The notes beneath the pieces were generated by a model. It searched no databases. It was not told the origin of the DNA and worked only from the letters and a program-made list of their open reading frames with translations. From Ficedula albicollis (Eukaryota; Chordata; Aves; Passeriformes; Muscicapidae), in the NCBI RefSeq assembly GCF_000247815.1, contig NC_021673.1, forward strand, positions 36,409,194 through 36,473,193: DNA of 64,000 nt, given 5' to 3'. This document shows positions 51,047-61,745 of the stretch, in pieces. Every line of letters begins with the position of its first letter. Position 1 is the stretch's first letter. Position numbers and translations under genes: made by a program.

Positions 51047-51480
51047 GCTCCTGGACAACAAGCTGGACATGAGCTAGCAGTGTGCCCTTGTAGCAGGAGT
51101 CCAACACTATCCCAGGCTGCAGAGAGAGTATCCCAGGAGAGGCTGAGAGAGCTGGACTGTTCAGCCTGGAGAAGAGAAGCCCCAGCAGGGGTTTCTCATC
51201 AAGGTGTACAAATATCTGAGCAAAGGGTGCATGAAAGATGGATCTCTTTGCAGTGTTGTCAAGTGACAAGACAGTGGGCATAAACTGAAACACAAGAGGC
51301 TCTGTCTGAACATCAGGAAACACTTTTCATACCATAGAATGGTTTGGGTTGCAAGGGACCTCTGAAAGATCACCTGGTGAGGTGTGAGTCGTCACTGTGC
51401 ACTGGCACAGGCTACTCAGAGAGGTTGTGGAGTCACCATTCTTGGTGGCATTCAAAAGTTATCTGGGCATGAGCCCTGCT
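51047..51480 (+). mobile_element. CR1 LINE fragment, sense, with internal deletion and nested antisense piece
   Basis: Contains tggacatgagctagcagtgt, ctgttcagcctggagaagag, aaactgaaacacaagaggct, tgtctgaacatcaggaaaca, actggcacaggctactcaga and gaggttgtggagtcaccatt in CR1 order. The segment between ~51120 and ~51135 lacks a long part of the usual sequence (internal deletion). At ~51332-51374 an antisense CR1 tail interrupts it. No intact ORF. Confidence 0.92.
51332..51374 (-). mobile_element. short antisense CR1 3' tail nested in a sense CR1
   Basis: The strings ccatagaatggtttgggttg and caagggacctctgaaagatc are the reverse complement of a CR1 3' end. The sense CR1 resumes after it (ggtgaggtgtgag... 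actggcacagg). About 43 bases survive, consistent with an extremely 5'-truncated later insertion. Confidence 0.8.
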
Positions 51481-54400
51481 TCCATTTACCACACCAATTT
51501 TACCAAAATGTAATGCTTGAAAGTGAATTTCTTGATTCACAGCAGGAAACTCTTGACTTGAAAGCACTAAAAGAAGGGAGAACAGGAACTTGATGTGCTA
51601 CATCTGCATAGAGGTCAATGTGTTTATAAATACAATTTTGCAATTACTTTATCTATTCTTATTTGTTTGCCATTTCAAAAGTATTTTCTGTATTCTATAA
51701 CAGAAGCCAGAAAAGCACACAAAATAATTACCATCATTGATTCTTCTGCAAAACCAACACATTTTTATATCACTTTGAGATACCCAAATTCTTGGGATCA
51801 CACCTAGCAATTTTTTTAAAAGGAAGTAATTTTTAAATAATATTTTCAGACCACCTCCATTCTGTGTTTCACAGTACTGTTGGAGGGCTCTGCAGTAATA
51901 AGGCCTTCAGTGGTCCAACATTATTTGCAATTTATAAAAGCCTACCAGCTATGCAGAAAAAAAATATACTCTTCAAGAAATTTGTATTTAGGTGCAGCTA
52001 CAGACTCTACAACCAGATGTGGCCAGCTCCTAATCCATGGAGTTCCCCTCTCATGTTCCTGGAAGTCATGAGAAACCATTTCATCCAGAACTTCTGCAGA
52101 ATGGGTTCTGCTATCTAACAAAAGCAAGGGCATTTAGGATCCTGTACTTTGCAAAATTAGTGCTTGCATAATCACTAATCCTCTCCTGCATATCCCAGGT
52201 TTAGTAAATGGCACTTAGAATGGGGGGGAACAAGTCTCTAGTTCCACGTGATTTACTAAATGAAAAAAAAAAGCCAAAGACTGACTCCTTTCTGGGCTCT
52301 TAAACAAAGCAAGTCTTCTGTGTCTCCAGTGATCCATGAACCTCTTGAAATGTTTGTGTTGGTGATTCATTGCACTGTGACCAAACACATCACCAAATGC
52401 AACCAGCTCCAAAGACAAAAATACACACACATACACAAGACAACCTTTCACTCATTCTCTGGAAAGAAGAGCCTCCTACCAACTACATTATACTCTGTTT
52501 TGAGCCAGTAATCCAACACAGACAACCTTGTCTTGTGAGCCTTGGCTTGTATTTTGTCAAGCCATCAATACTGCTAAAAGGCTTCCTGTGGAGCAGAAAG
52601 GACCAAGTCCCTCTCAGGAGAAGACTCAAAAGAAATTTTATTTAAAGATTGCTGCTTTTTAAAATGACTTTATCTTTCAAGACCAATTGTATTCTTAAGT
52701 CTAATTTATGGTAGTGGCATTGAAAATCAGGTCCAGTCACTCCATGGATTTTGGAGACTGTGCTCAGGATGTGGCCACTACGCCACAGTCACACTGCTAC
52801 AACATGTACAATTCATGTCCTGAAAATACTGTGGCAAAACTCACATACCCAATGCTTTATCATGCATGTAGTTATGCAAACATTACTCAGGTTTGGAATA
52901 TGCTCATAAGACCATGTAGCTAGGTATGTGTTTGTTTAAAACCTGGGAGGAATGCCAGACCTATATTTTCCTGCTTCCTGTTGATTAAAGGAACAGGGTG
53001 CAGTTGAAATTTGTTGTGCAGTGAGCAGCATGGAGTGTGGGAAATGAAGGCTCCACCGCTCACAAGAGCCCCCTCCTTCCTTTGTGCATACAAATCTGTG
53101 AGAATTATATTGGATTATGACAAGAGCCTTGGTCAGGTCATGAATACTGGTTGGGAATAAATTCTAATTTCAAGGGACTGGGTCAGCCTTGTTTTAGCAG
53201 GATGATGGCTAGCATGGTAATTATATTTGGTTTTAAGCTGATACAGCTTTAGCAATGTGAATACTAGAGGTCAACTGGGCAACAGTAAGGAATAAAGATG
53301 CAAAGCACCTCAATATCAGTGTGTTATCTGTCCTCTACTCACGTAGATGTTGCTGGATTAAAATACCTGATTTATGCACCTTGTAATAATTACATCTTCA
53401 AATTGATCACACAACTGCAGTCCCTTGATTAGTGTAAAGCTTTACTTGGTGAAGGCACATTCAAAGTTAATGTCCCAGTGTACTGTGTGGACAGCTTTCA
53501 CATGAAAGGTGCTGATCTCGGCTGCCTGGGATGTGGTGGTGTCTAATCACATTTACTGGCCATCTTCTCAGTCACATCAAGGTCTCACATGCAATTTCTT
53601 TTTTGCAATGGAAGCCTGTGTGCAGGCTGCTGCCTTGACTGATACATTGAAGAATGAGCCTCAGACCCTGGGGGAAACAAACCTCAGGGATCCATGGCTG
53701 CTACAGTTTGAGCTGAAGATCCCTGACATCGTAGCTGGGAGCTGTAAAACGCCTCTGTGCATCAGCACAGATGGGATCTGTATCACATACCACAAGGGGC
53801 TTGCACTTCACTTCAGCCGAGTCTGGCTACCTCAAGCAGATGAAATTTGGCCGTGGGGCTGAACAATGAACTGTTGTGTTTAAACTCCTACTGGTTTAAT
53901 GAATAAATAGCTATGAACACCACTATCAAAATGATCTCTTAGTCTCTTTGCCTTTAGACTCATTCCTACAGTGATGGCAATAGGAGCAGTGTCAGTTTGT
54001 GACTTGTAACCTCTGTGATGTGACAAGGTTATTAATCCTTTTGTCAGCTTAAGCTACACTGAGAGACTGAAGCAGAAAACAGGATCAGCTCTCTTTAGCA
54101 GCACCCTCCTGTGTTTGGGTGCATGTATACTGTGCTACAGCAGTGGCAGTGCTATTTATGCCAAACCAAACCTTTTACCTTTTTACATATTGATATACAT
54201 TAATGAAAATTTAACATATTTTGTGTAGATTTTATTTCTCTGTTGCAATAAAAATAGTTACCATTTTGACAACTGTCTTAGAGTATAGGGATCTGCTTAA
54301 GAGTCTAAGGAAATGTTTGGTTGCTCACTGTGTGACTCCCTTGATTATAATGTGTTTATACAATTTCATTAATGTTAAAGTAATGAAATAGTGAAATAGG

Positions 54401-56400
54401 CCAACTATCTTCTCTTCACAGACCCAATGCTGCAATGAACAATCTGTTGAAGACATAAAAACTCTTACAGAAAGTAATAACCTGACTGCACACATTCAGA
54501 GCAGATTTTGTAGGTGTCCCATGATCATTCTAATCTCTTTTGAACATGTGGCAGCCTCCTGGTGACTTGGCAGGATGATTGTGCTGCACCCAGTTCCACC
54601 ACTCTTTGACAGGTGGTCTTGTTCTTCATTTTGGAGGAGGCTACTAAATATCTGCTGCATTTCACTACATAATATGGGAAAATTATTCCTAGAGTTATTA
54701 GCTTCAGGGAAGACCCTAAGATACAAAAATTTTATCCACATTTGCCCCAAATATAGCTCATTTTTGGAAAGAAGGTTGAGTTTGGATATTATTGAGTTAT
54801 TGAACGTTGGGATTGCTTTAGTTCCACTTTTGTGTGTTAGTTGGACTGAAAATGTGGATAAGACAAGGTTTGTTCAAAAGCAGTTCTGTTGATTTCTTTC
54901 AGACCTGTTATGTTTCATGACATGAGAACTGAGCACTCTCAAATGAGTTCTTCCCACAGGCCCACCCTGCCTTGGCTGCTCCCCAAGGAATTCCTCACTC
55001 CAACTCCTGGCTCCCCAGGGTCCAGCTGCTAAACCACAATTGCCTGCTCCTAAATTGATTTCAAATCCTATTTTTCCCAGGAACCAAATTCATTCCCAGC
55101 TTTGCTGAGCCACAGAGCTCAGGCTGACACAAGATTTATGACTAGCCTTTCTTTATTAAGGCAGGATAACAAACAGAAATGGTTTACTGTCAATCGAGCA
55201 CTGGACAGTTGTCTAGCTCCCGGAATCCCATAATTCCCAAGTTGCAAGTGTCTTCTGTATACATTTATTTAGTTTCTTGTATCTTGCAGAATATTGTTGG
55301 ATATTCTCTTTTACCACTCCCTTTCCAAAGGGTTACATACTTTTCCCAAGCCCTAAGAAGGCACACAAATTCCAAGCCTCAGCAATGACAGGTACTCAGG
55401 TCAGACTGGTTTTTTTTAAGGCTGTAGACGGGCTTGTCCCAATCCCTGGATGGACTACAGACATTCTGCTCACTTCTCTGGTATTTGAGCCCTTAGCAGT
55501 CACACTCTTCTCTTTACTTCAGTTGCTCAATTGTAATAATTAGACTTGCAGCTTTCCAGGCCCCTGTTGCATTGCATTAACCTCTGCCTGGCTGCAGTCT
55601 GCAGCTCCAGCATTTGCAACCCAAATGCACCTACGAGGGGCCTGCAGCTGTGGCAGTGCCTGCCTGAGCTGCCCCATAACCAAAGTAAGACTGCACCAAG
55701 GTGACCTCAAGCAGCAGCTGCAGACCCCAGTCCTGCACCTGTCATTCCCTTGGGTGTACCCATTATACTTCTCTCTTCATCCATCACTTTTGACCAGGCC
55801 TTTGGAGTCTCGTGCACCAGCAGTCAGGTGAGTGGTCTGTTATACAGCAACCATTTGTTTAGAAGGGGATTCTCTGCCTTTGTGTACAGACTTGTTCGCA
55901 TCTACTCTTGTTCTTGCTCTCCTCTGTACCAAAAACCTTCCTCTAACCAGCTTGTAGTGTTTAGTGCAGGCTTCCACGTAAGAGCAAAGTATGATAAGTT
56001 ATCTGCAGCAACAGCCAATTAAAGTGAAGTAAGAAAAAGGAAAGATTTTCAAGGTTAAATATATAGTGGGAGGTGATTTAATTGCTCACAGGGTAGGGGG
56101 ATTGAGAGCCCAAATAGCCAAATCAGTGCAGCTGGAATAATGACACCCAGCAGCCTCCCAGGAAAAAGGAGAGATAAGTCTGTCATGAAAGAGGCTTAAG
56201 ATAACTCACATTATATCGCATTTGCTCTGGGCTAAGCCTGCACACAGGACAGTTGCCATGGCTTAGCTGATGTGCAGTAACTTCTTAAGCTCTCATACCT
56301 CAGTCACATGTGTGAGCCCTAAGATTGTCGAAACACAAGCTAGATCAGATTGGCAGAGTTCCATAAAAACACACAGAACTTAGAAACGCAGGAAAATAAA
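51481..56400. other. intergenic DNA, no gene recognised
   Basis: AT-rich overall, with GC-richer patches at ~54950-55130 and ~55550-55830 that match no repeat I know. Open frames up to 117 codons (53509-53862) lack domains. Confidence 0.6.
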
Positions 56401-56566
56401 TTTATTCAGGAAAACAAACCAAGCCACTTCCTTTAGGATTTGGTTTTTTTATAGACTCAGTTCAAATTCCTGCAACTTGTGTGTTTATTCAGGAAAACAA
56501 ACCGAGCCACTTCCTTTAGGATTTAGTTTTTTTGTAGACTCAGTTCAAATTCCTGCAACTTGTGTG
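56401..56566. repeat. 83-bp tandem duplication
   Basis: Copies at 56401-56483 and 56484-56566 start tttattcaggaaaacaaacc and end aaattcctgcaacttgtgtg. They differ at about three positions. Confidence 0.96.
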
Positions 56567-58650
56567 ACATATAAGAAAGGAACCACTACAAGAAGAGTGA
56601 AAGTAAATGATGAGGTTGTTAACATAATGTGAAACTAAACATAAATTTCAGTTGTGTGCTGAACAAACTGGGTGAGAAGCAGAATGAGGAAATGGGTGTT
56701 TTGGTGAGAATAAAAAATAAATCTATGCTTTGGGAACCAAGAACATCATCCAGGTTTAGTGACAGAGTCATGGAAATAACACTTTTTCTCAGTCTTTCTC
56801 ACGGGGCTTGGTCATAGAAGTCAAATGTCCTTTAGGCCAGAGAGCAAAGAATGGTGCAGCTCCAGGCTCTCGTGTGTGTCTTTCAGGGCCAGCTCCCATG
56901 ACCAGAGTTAAACAAAGAGGACAGTTTCAAGAGCAGAAGTTCAAACTCTTCCTAAATCCATGTCCAAGGCACTCTAGCACAACGTCAGACTCAAGTATAA
57001 TTTTTTGCTACAAAATAGGCAAGGAAGGGATCTGAACATCCTCTTCCTGTACCTGAAGTGAGAGCTGTGTGTGGACTTAGGTCAGCTATAAGCAGACTTT
57101 AAGAGACTATAAGAGCTGTACTACAGGCAGCAGACATGCATGGTCCTGCTTCTTATTTTGTCAGAGCTGGAGCCTGAAAACCTAATCAGGGCTGTTGGTT
57201 AGGGCAGAGAATTAGCCATTTCAGCATATAATAAGCAAGTCTGGCATTCCTGAACTGTCCTCCCCACTTTCTCCATAGTCCTATCCTTCCCCTCCCTCCC
57301 TTCCTCTCTTCCTGTCGAAGAATGAACCTAGGCTTTAACTGCAGGCAGGAAAATTAATCTTTTCTGATGCTACTGAGATGCCTTAAGCTGAAACTGGTGT
57401 AAGCACAGCACTTTTGCCTAATAAATCTCATTTTGTTCCAGCCTATATATATAAAAGCTAACAAAGAGATGTACCATCTGCAACAAAAAAAAAAAACAAA
57501 ACCCAAAAAAAGAAGAAACGTTTTGTTTCACTCTCAGGATATTTACAAACTAAAAAATGAAGAAAGTCTTGTTATCCAGTCCAATCAAAAGGATTTTTCT
57601 GTCTTTTCTTCAAGAGACAAACTAAAAACCATAAAATCTTAGAAAGATGTGAAATAAAGGAGCAATCTGTTATAAATCAGAATGAAAGAGACATACATGA
57701 CCTCAAAGATGAGTAGTGAAAAAAGATCTATGAAAGAGAGATTACTAAGTACATTAAAGCAGTAGCTGAGGTAGAAGCCACTTGGTGTGAAACCTGTGAT
57801 TTCAGCAAATTCTGCATCAAAATCCCTTCCTTTTTATTGAGCCCTCCAAAAACTGTCCCCCAGCTGAAGAAAGGGGTGGTATGCAATACACTGGAGAGTC
57901 CTAGAAGGCAAAGAAAAGGCAGAAATTAGCTCTTAAGATGAAGTGTTTGCCTGCTGGGTAAAAAGAAAATGGCATAACCGAGGAAGACGTGGTGACCTTG
58001 TTGCCTGGAAACATTTAAAATGTGTTTTGTTAGTGACTTTCCAGCTGGCTCTGGGATAGACCCGGCAGTGCAGGACAAGCCAGAGGTGTTGGCTGATTGC
58101 AAGCAACCTGCCTGCGGCTCGTTTTCTGCGGGGTCATTCTGCCCTTTGTGTCGAGACTAACTTGGCTGTGAAATGTTCTGCACCACGTGTGCTGCTCCAG
58201 AGCACCTGTGGTGTTTAGCACCTGCCCTGCTGCAGAGTTTTCTAGAGGGAAAGGGGACTGCAGGCTATCTGAGCAGCTTTAGGGGAAGGCTTTCCCATTC
58301 CACAGCCCCCTCATGCTGAACACCAGAATAAGCAGCCTGATTAGTGCTGAGCTGCTCCTCTGCACACTGTCTTTGCTAACCTTGGAAATTCAATTAGAAA
58401 TTATTTCATCTGGGCTGGTTCTGTTTATTCATCTAGCTTTTGAGCTGAAGAACATGCTATGCTTATAAGATGAGTTGACTGGGCAGTTCTGGATACTGCA
58501 ACACTTTCTAAGGGGACAAATATTCTCGTATTCTTTTGCTGTTGTACTATCAAGGATCCTCAGACTGTTTTCTCTGATCCTACCACAAAAATCATACTCC
58601 AGCCTCAGATTAAAAATGTGATATCTGCCTTGGTACATTTAATCTCCTAC
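56567..58650. other. intergenic DNA, no gene recognised
   Basis: Contains a pyrimidine tract at ~57281-57313 (ccttcccctccctcccttcc), an A-run near 57485-57497, and a GC-richer, CpG-containing patch at ~58020-58230 with an E-box cacgtg near 58193. Nothing coding recognised. Confidence 0.6.
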
Positions 58651-58770
58651 TATTTTCAAAGAATGTGTTCAGCTTTGCCCCATTTTACCTCATGTTGAGG
58701 TAAATTTTCTGTATTTTCTAAGAATGTGTTCAGCTTTGACCCATTTTACCTCATGTTGAGGTAAATTTTC
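58651..58770. repeat. 61-bp tandem duplication
   Basis: Copies at 58651-58711 and 58712-58770 start tatttt(c)...gaatgtgttcagctttg and end ttgaggtaaattttct, with about two differences. Each copy also holds a short imperfect palindrome, tacctcatgttgaggta. Confidence 0.95.
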
Positions 58771-59215
58771 TTTACTTATAAGTTTATCTGAGGATGAACA
58801 TAGTGACTTGATCAATGTGTGATTAAAACCAAAAGACAAAACACGGTAATAGCACTAAATAAAAAGGAGATCAATGGCAAGTTTCTGATAGAGAAAGTGG
58901 AAAAAAATCTTGCCCCAAATTCTGATCATGGGTTTTCTACTTGTGAGACTTCTGCATTTATATAAATTAACATCTCCCCTGCAAAATATTATTAATCTTG
59001 TTTTTCTGGGGAGTGATGAAATTTGTGGTGTTACTCTTGCTGCCTTCTACTGAGGAGCACCAATGCTTGTGTTTATTTGGGCTAGGTAACCACAGGAGGG
59101 GAAATCAGAGAATGAGAGCTGGGTTGTGTCCTTGGTATTTTGTCACCTTAAAGCCGATGGTAGGAAACTTTGCAACAGCAGTTTTCAGGTGTCAAAGAAA
59201 GTAAGGAGTCTTTGT

Positions 59216-59307
59216 CAGCATCAATAAGAACTGTAGTGAGTCTCTCTCAAACTCACATAAACAGCATCAGTAAGAGCTGTAGTGAGTCTCTCTCAAACTC
59301 ACATAAA
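59216..59307. repeat. 46-bp tandem duplication
   Basis: Copies at 59216-59261 and 59262-59307 start cagcatca and end ctctctcaaactcacataaa. They differ at about two positions. Confidence 0.95.
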
Positions 59308-61524
59308 CTCGAAGGAACCCTGCTTTGCCCTTCCATCCTGTAATATCATTCACTTCACAAACTAGACAAAACCCACAATTTTATCTTCATCTCAGTATCT
59401 TGAACAGACGAGCTGGCAATTAAGCCTTTTCTATGCCCTACAGGAGAAGTGGCTGCAAACAAGAAGATGAAAAAGAGTGACACATCATGCCTTTTGTAAC
59501 TTGCAGGACAGTTACTGCAGGCAACTGAACTATTTCTCTGGAGAGTTTTTTTCTCAGATACTTTTATATCTGGCTTTTAATACAGAATTCATTAGCACTT
59601 TAAGTCATAATAATGGAAAGTGCATTGAGATTCTGAAACAAAAACAGTTGTTATTACAAAGTATTAAACATTGAGCAAAAGAAGCAGCTCCTCAGTGGCA
59701 TGTAACAGTTACAGCTTTTATCCCACAAATCACTTAAAGCCACTTATAACTACTATTATTAGGCATAAAAGCCCACTTGGGTTTTATGGATGCTGGAGAA
59801 CTGAGACAAAAAGATTGCTTCAAAGAGAACAGTGTCTTGATCATCATAAATTTTTTGGCTCCTGATCAAACATGGTCATAAGAGAAATGGAGATTCTACC
59901 AGTCCAGTTGCATAGAAAAAGAGTCTGAAGATTTAAATACAATGTATCTACAAAGATTTTATTGTAATTAGAACATAGCAGAATAACAGCAGCAACCTGC
60001 AGTGATATCATCAAATCAAGGCTGTTTCTATGGGAACACCACCAACTCCCAGAAATTATCGTGTCAGTTTGCCATAAATAGAAAAAAAAAAAAATAAGAA
60101 GGGGATAAAAAGGAGGAAAGAAAGAGGGAAAAAGATTAAAGAAGAAAGAGAATGAAGAAAGTGAAGTCCTCTCCTTTGATACTTATTGCACACATATTGT
60201 CAAGTTTTTTTCTAAAAAAATGTAGTGAGATAAAAACATCAGTTTTGCTGCTCCTGCCACCCATTTGAGGCCTTGAACACCTTTTCGAAGACTTTCTAAA
60301 GAGTTTTGTGGAAAGAAAACACATGCAATGCATTTTTCTATACTGATCTCCCTACTTCCTGCATTTTCTACAGCACGAGTAAACTCGAGGTTGGTGTGGG
60401 AGAGAGAAATACTTTTGATCATAAATACTGGCTCTGTTTCCTCATTCTGATTCTTCTGCTAGCTCTGTAATTTGAAGGTCTGGCCTGAAAGGGATACAAC
60501 TACAGAGAAAGAAAAGTAAGCAATGAACACACAAACAGAAATTATTATTTCTTCCCATATGCTTATCTGATTGTCCCCATTTCCCAGCAATCTTCTTTCC
60601 AATAGCTACCTCCATCCCAGTGCCTTCAGTAACCACATAAACAAAGGGAAACCACTCAAGTTCCTCCCAGGAGTACCTAGAGAAGTCCTCCCCTTTAGGA
60701 CTCCAGTCCAGCAGCATTTCTGCCCTCTGACACTCAGCAAGCTTGTTTCTCTGGCTCTCCTCACCATTGACACAGGCTCCCTTCTGTGCAGCTAGTGCCT
60801 TTCCAAAGAGCAGCCCAGGCCACAAGGAACAGATTCCTGGTGCTGTACTCCCAGCTGTGAAACTCTCTTGCTTATGGTTTATGACTACTATTTTTTCCCA
60901 ATTGTAAGATGTCTGTTCTATTCTCAACCATTCTCATCAATTTCTCCCTCTCCAGCCATTCCTCCTGCAATCATCCATTATAATCTTCTTGAGTTCATGG
61001 CCTATTGTTGTTAGCAATATTTCTTGAATGCCACACCATAACGTGTATTATTTTCTTTATATGAGAAGAAATCCTCCGCTTAGAAGTATCCCATGACAAT
61101 ATATTATTATTGAATTTTACTTCGTTGAATGACTGAAATAATAATGGCACTTTGAGCAAAATGAGACAGTGATAGTAACTGCTGCTGAGAATATTAACAG
61201 TGAACTTGATGATAGTCCTTCAAGTGCAATCTTTCCTCCTTAACCACTTGATTGAAACTCCTATCTGCATACATCACAGCAGAGGGCACTCCCTTCTTCA
61301 GATCCCCACAAAGAGCCTAAAGTACTGTAAGTGGGCTGAGAGACATAGCAACTACCTTTCAAAGAGAAAAATGCTTTTAAACATATATTAAATGGTTGAT
61401 TCCACCACTTGTAACGAATATGTGTGAACCCACTTGTTCCTACAGATATTACATGAATGTTTTTCATCTGCAGCAGAACACAAAATTTCAGGTTTTGTTG
61501 TTAAGTGCTGAAATGCTGAACTGG
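59308..61524. other. intergenic DNA, no gene recognised
   Basis: AT-rich. It contains the purine tract at 60080-60166. A 161-codon minus-strand frame (60442-60927) has no recognisable domain, no repeat-derived coding pattern and no splice partner, and I regard it as chance. Confidence 0.6.
60080..60166. repeat. polypurine (A/G) tract
   Basis: About 87 bases almost entirely A and G (gaagggg, ggaggaaagaaagaggg, gaagaaagag) with a few T interruptions. Long purine tracts can form triplex DNA but are also common low-complexity sequence. Confidence 0.85.
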
Positions 61525-61745
61525 CATCATAGAATGGCTTGGGTTGGAAGGGATCTTAAAGATCATCCTGTTCCAATGTCCTGTCATGAGCAGGGACACC
61601 TTTCACTAGACCAGGTTCCTCAGAGCCCCACCCAGTGTGGCCTGGAGCACTCCCAGAGATAAAGTATCCACAGCTTCTCTGGGCAACCTGTTGAAGTGCC
61701 ACACGGCCCTCACAGTAAACAATTTCTCGGTTTCAAAAGAGAAAT
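61525..61745 (-). mobile_element. CR1 LINE 3'-end fragment, antisense
   Basis: The + strand reads catcatagaatggcttgggt, tggaagggatcttaaagatc, gagcagggacacctttcact, agaccaggttcctcagagcc, atccacagcttctctgggca, acctgttgaagtgcc and ctcacagtaaacaatttctc. This is the reverse complement of an avian CR1 3' region ending in the catagaat tail motif. 5'-truncated and inactive. Confidence 0.95.

Noticed and set aside
54900..55830. Possible LTR or endogenous retrovirus remnant in GC-richer patches
   Set aside because: No paired LTRs, primer-binding site, polypurine tract or retroviral protein motif could be seen.
60442..60927. 161-codon minus-strand ORF
   Set aside because: No domain or repeat-derived coding motif recognised, and the length is near chance expectation.
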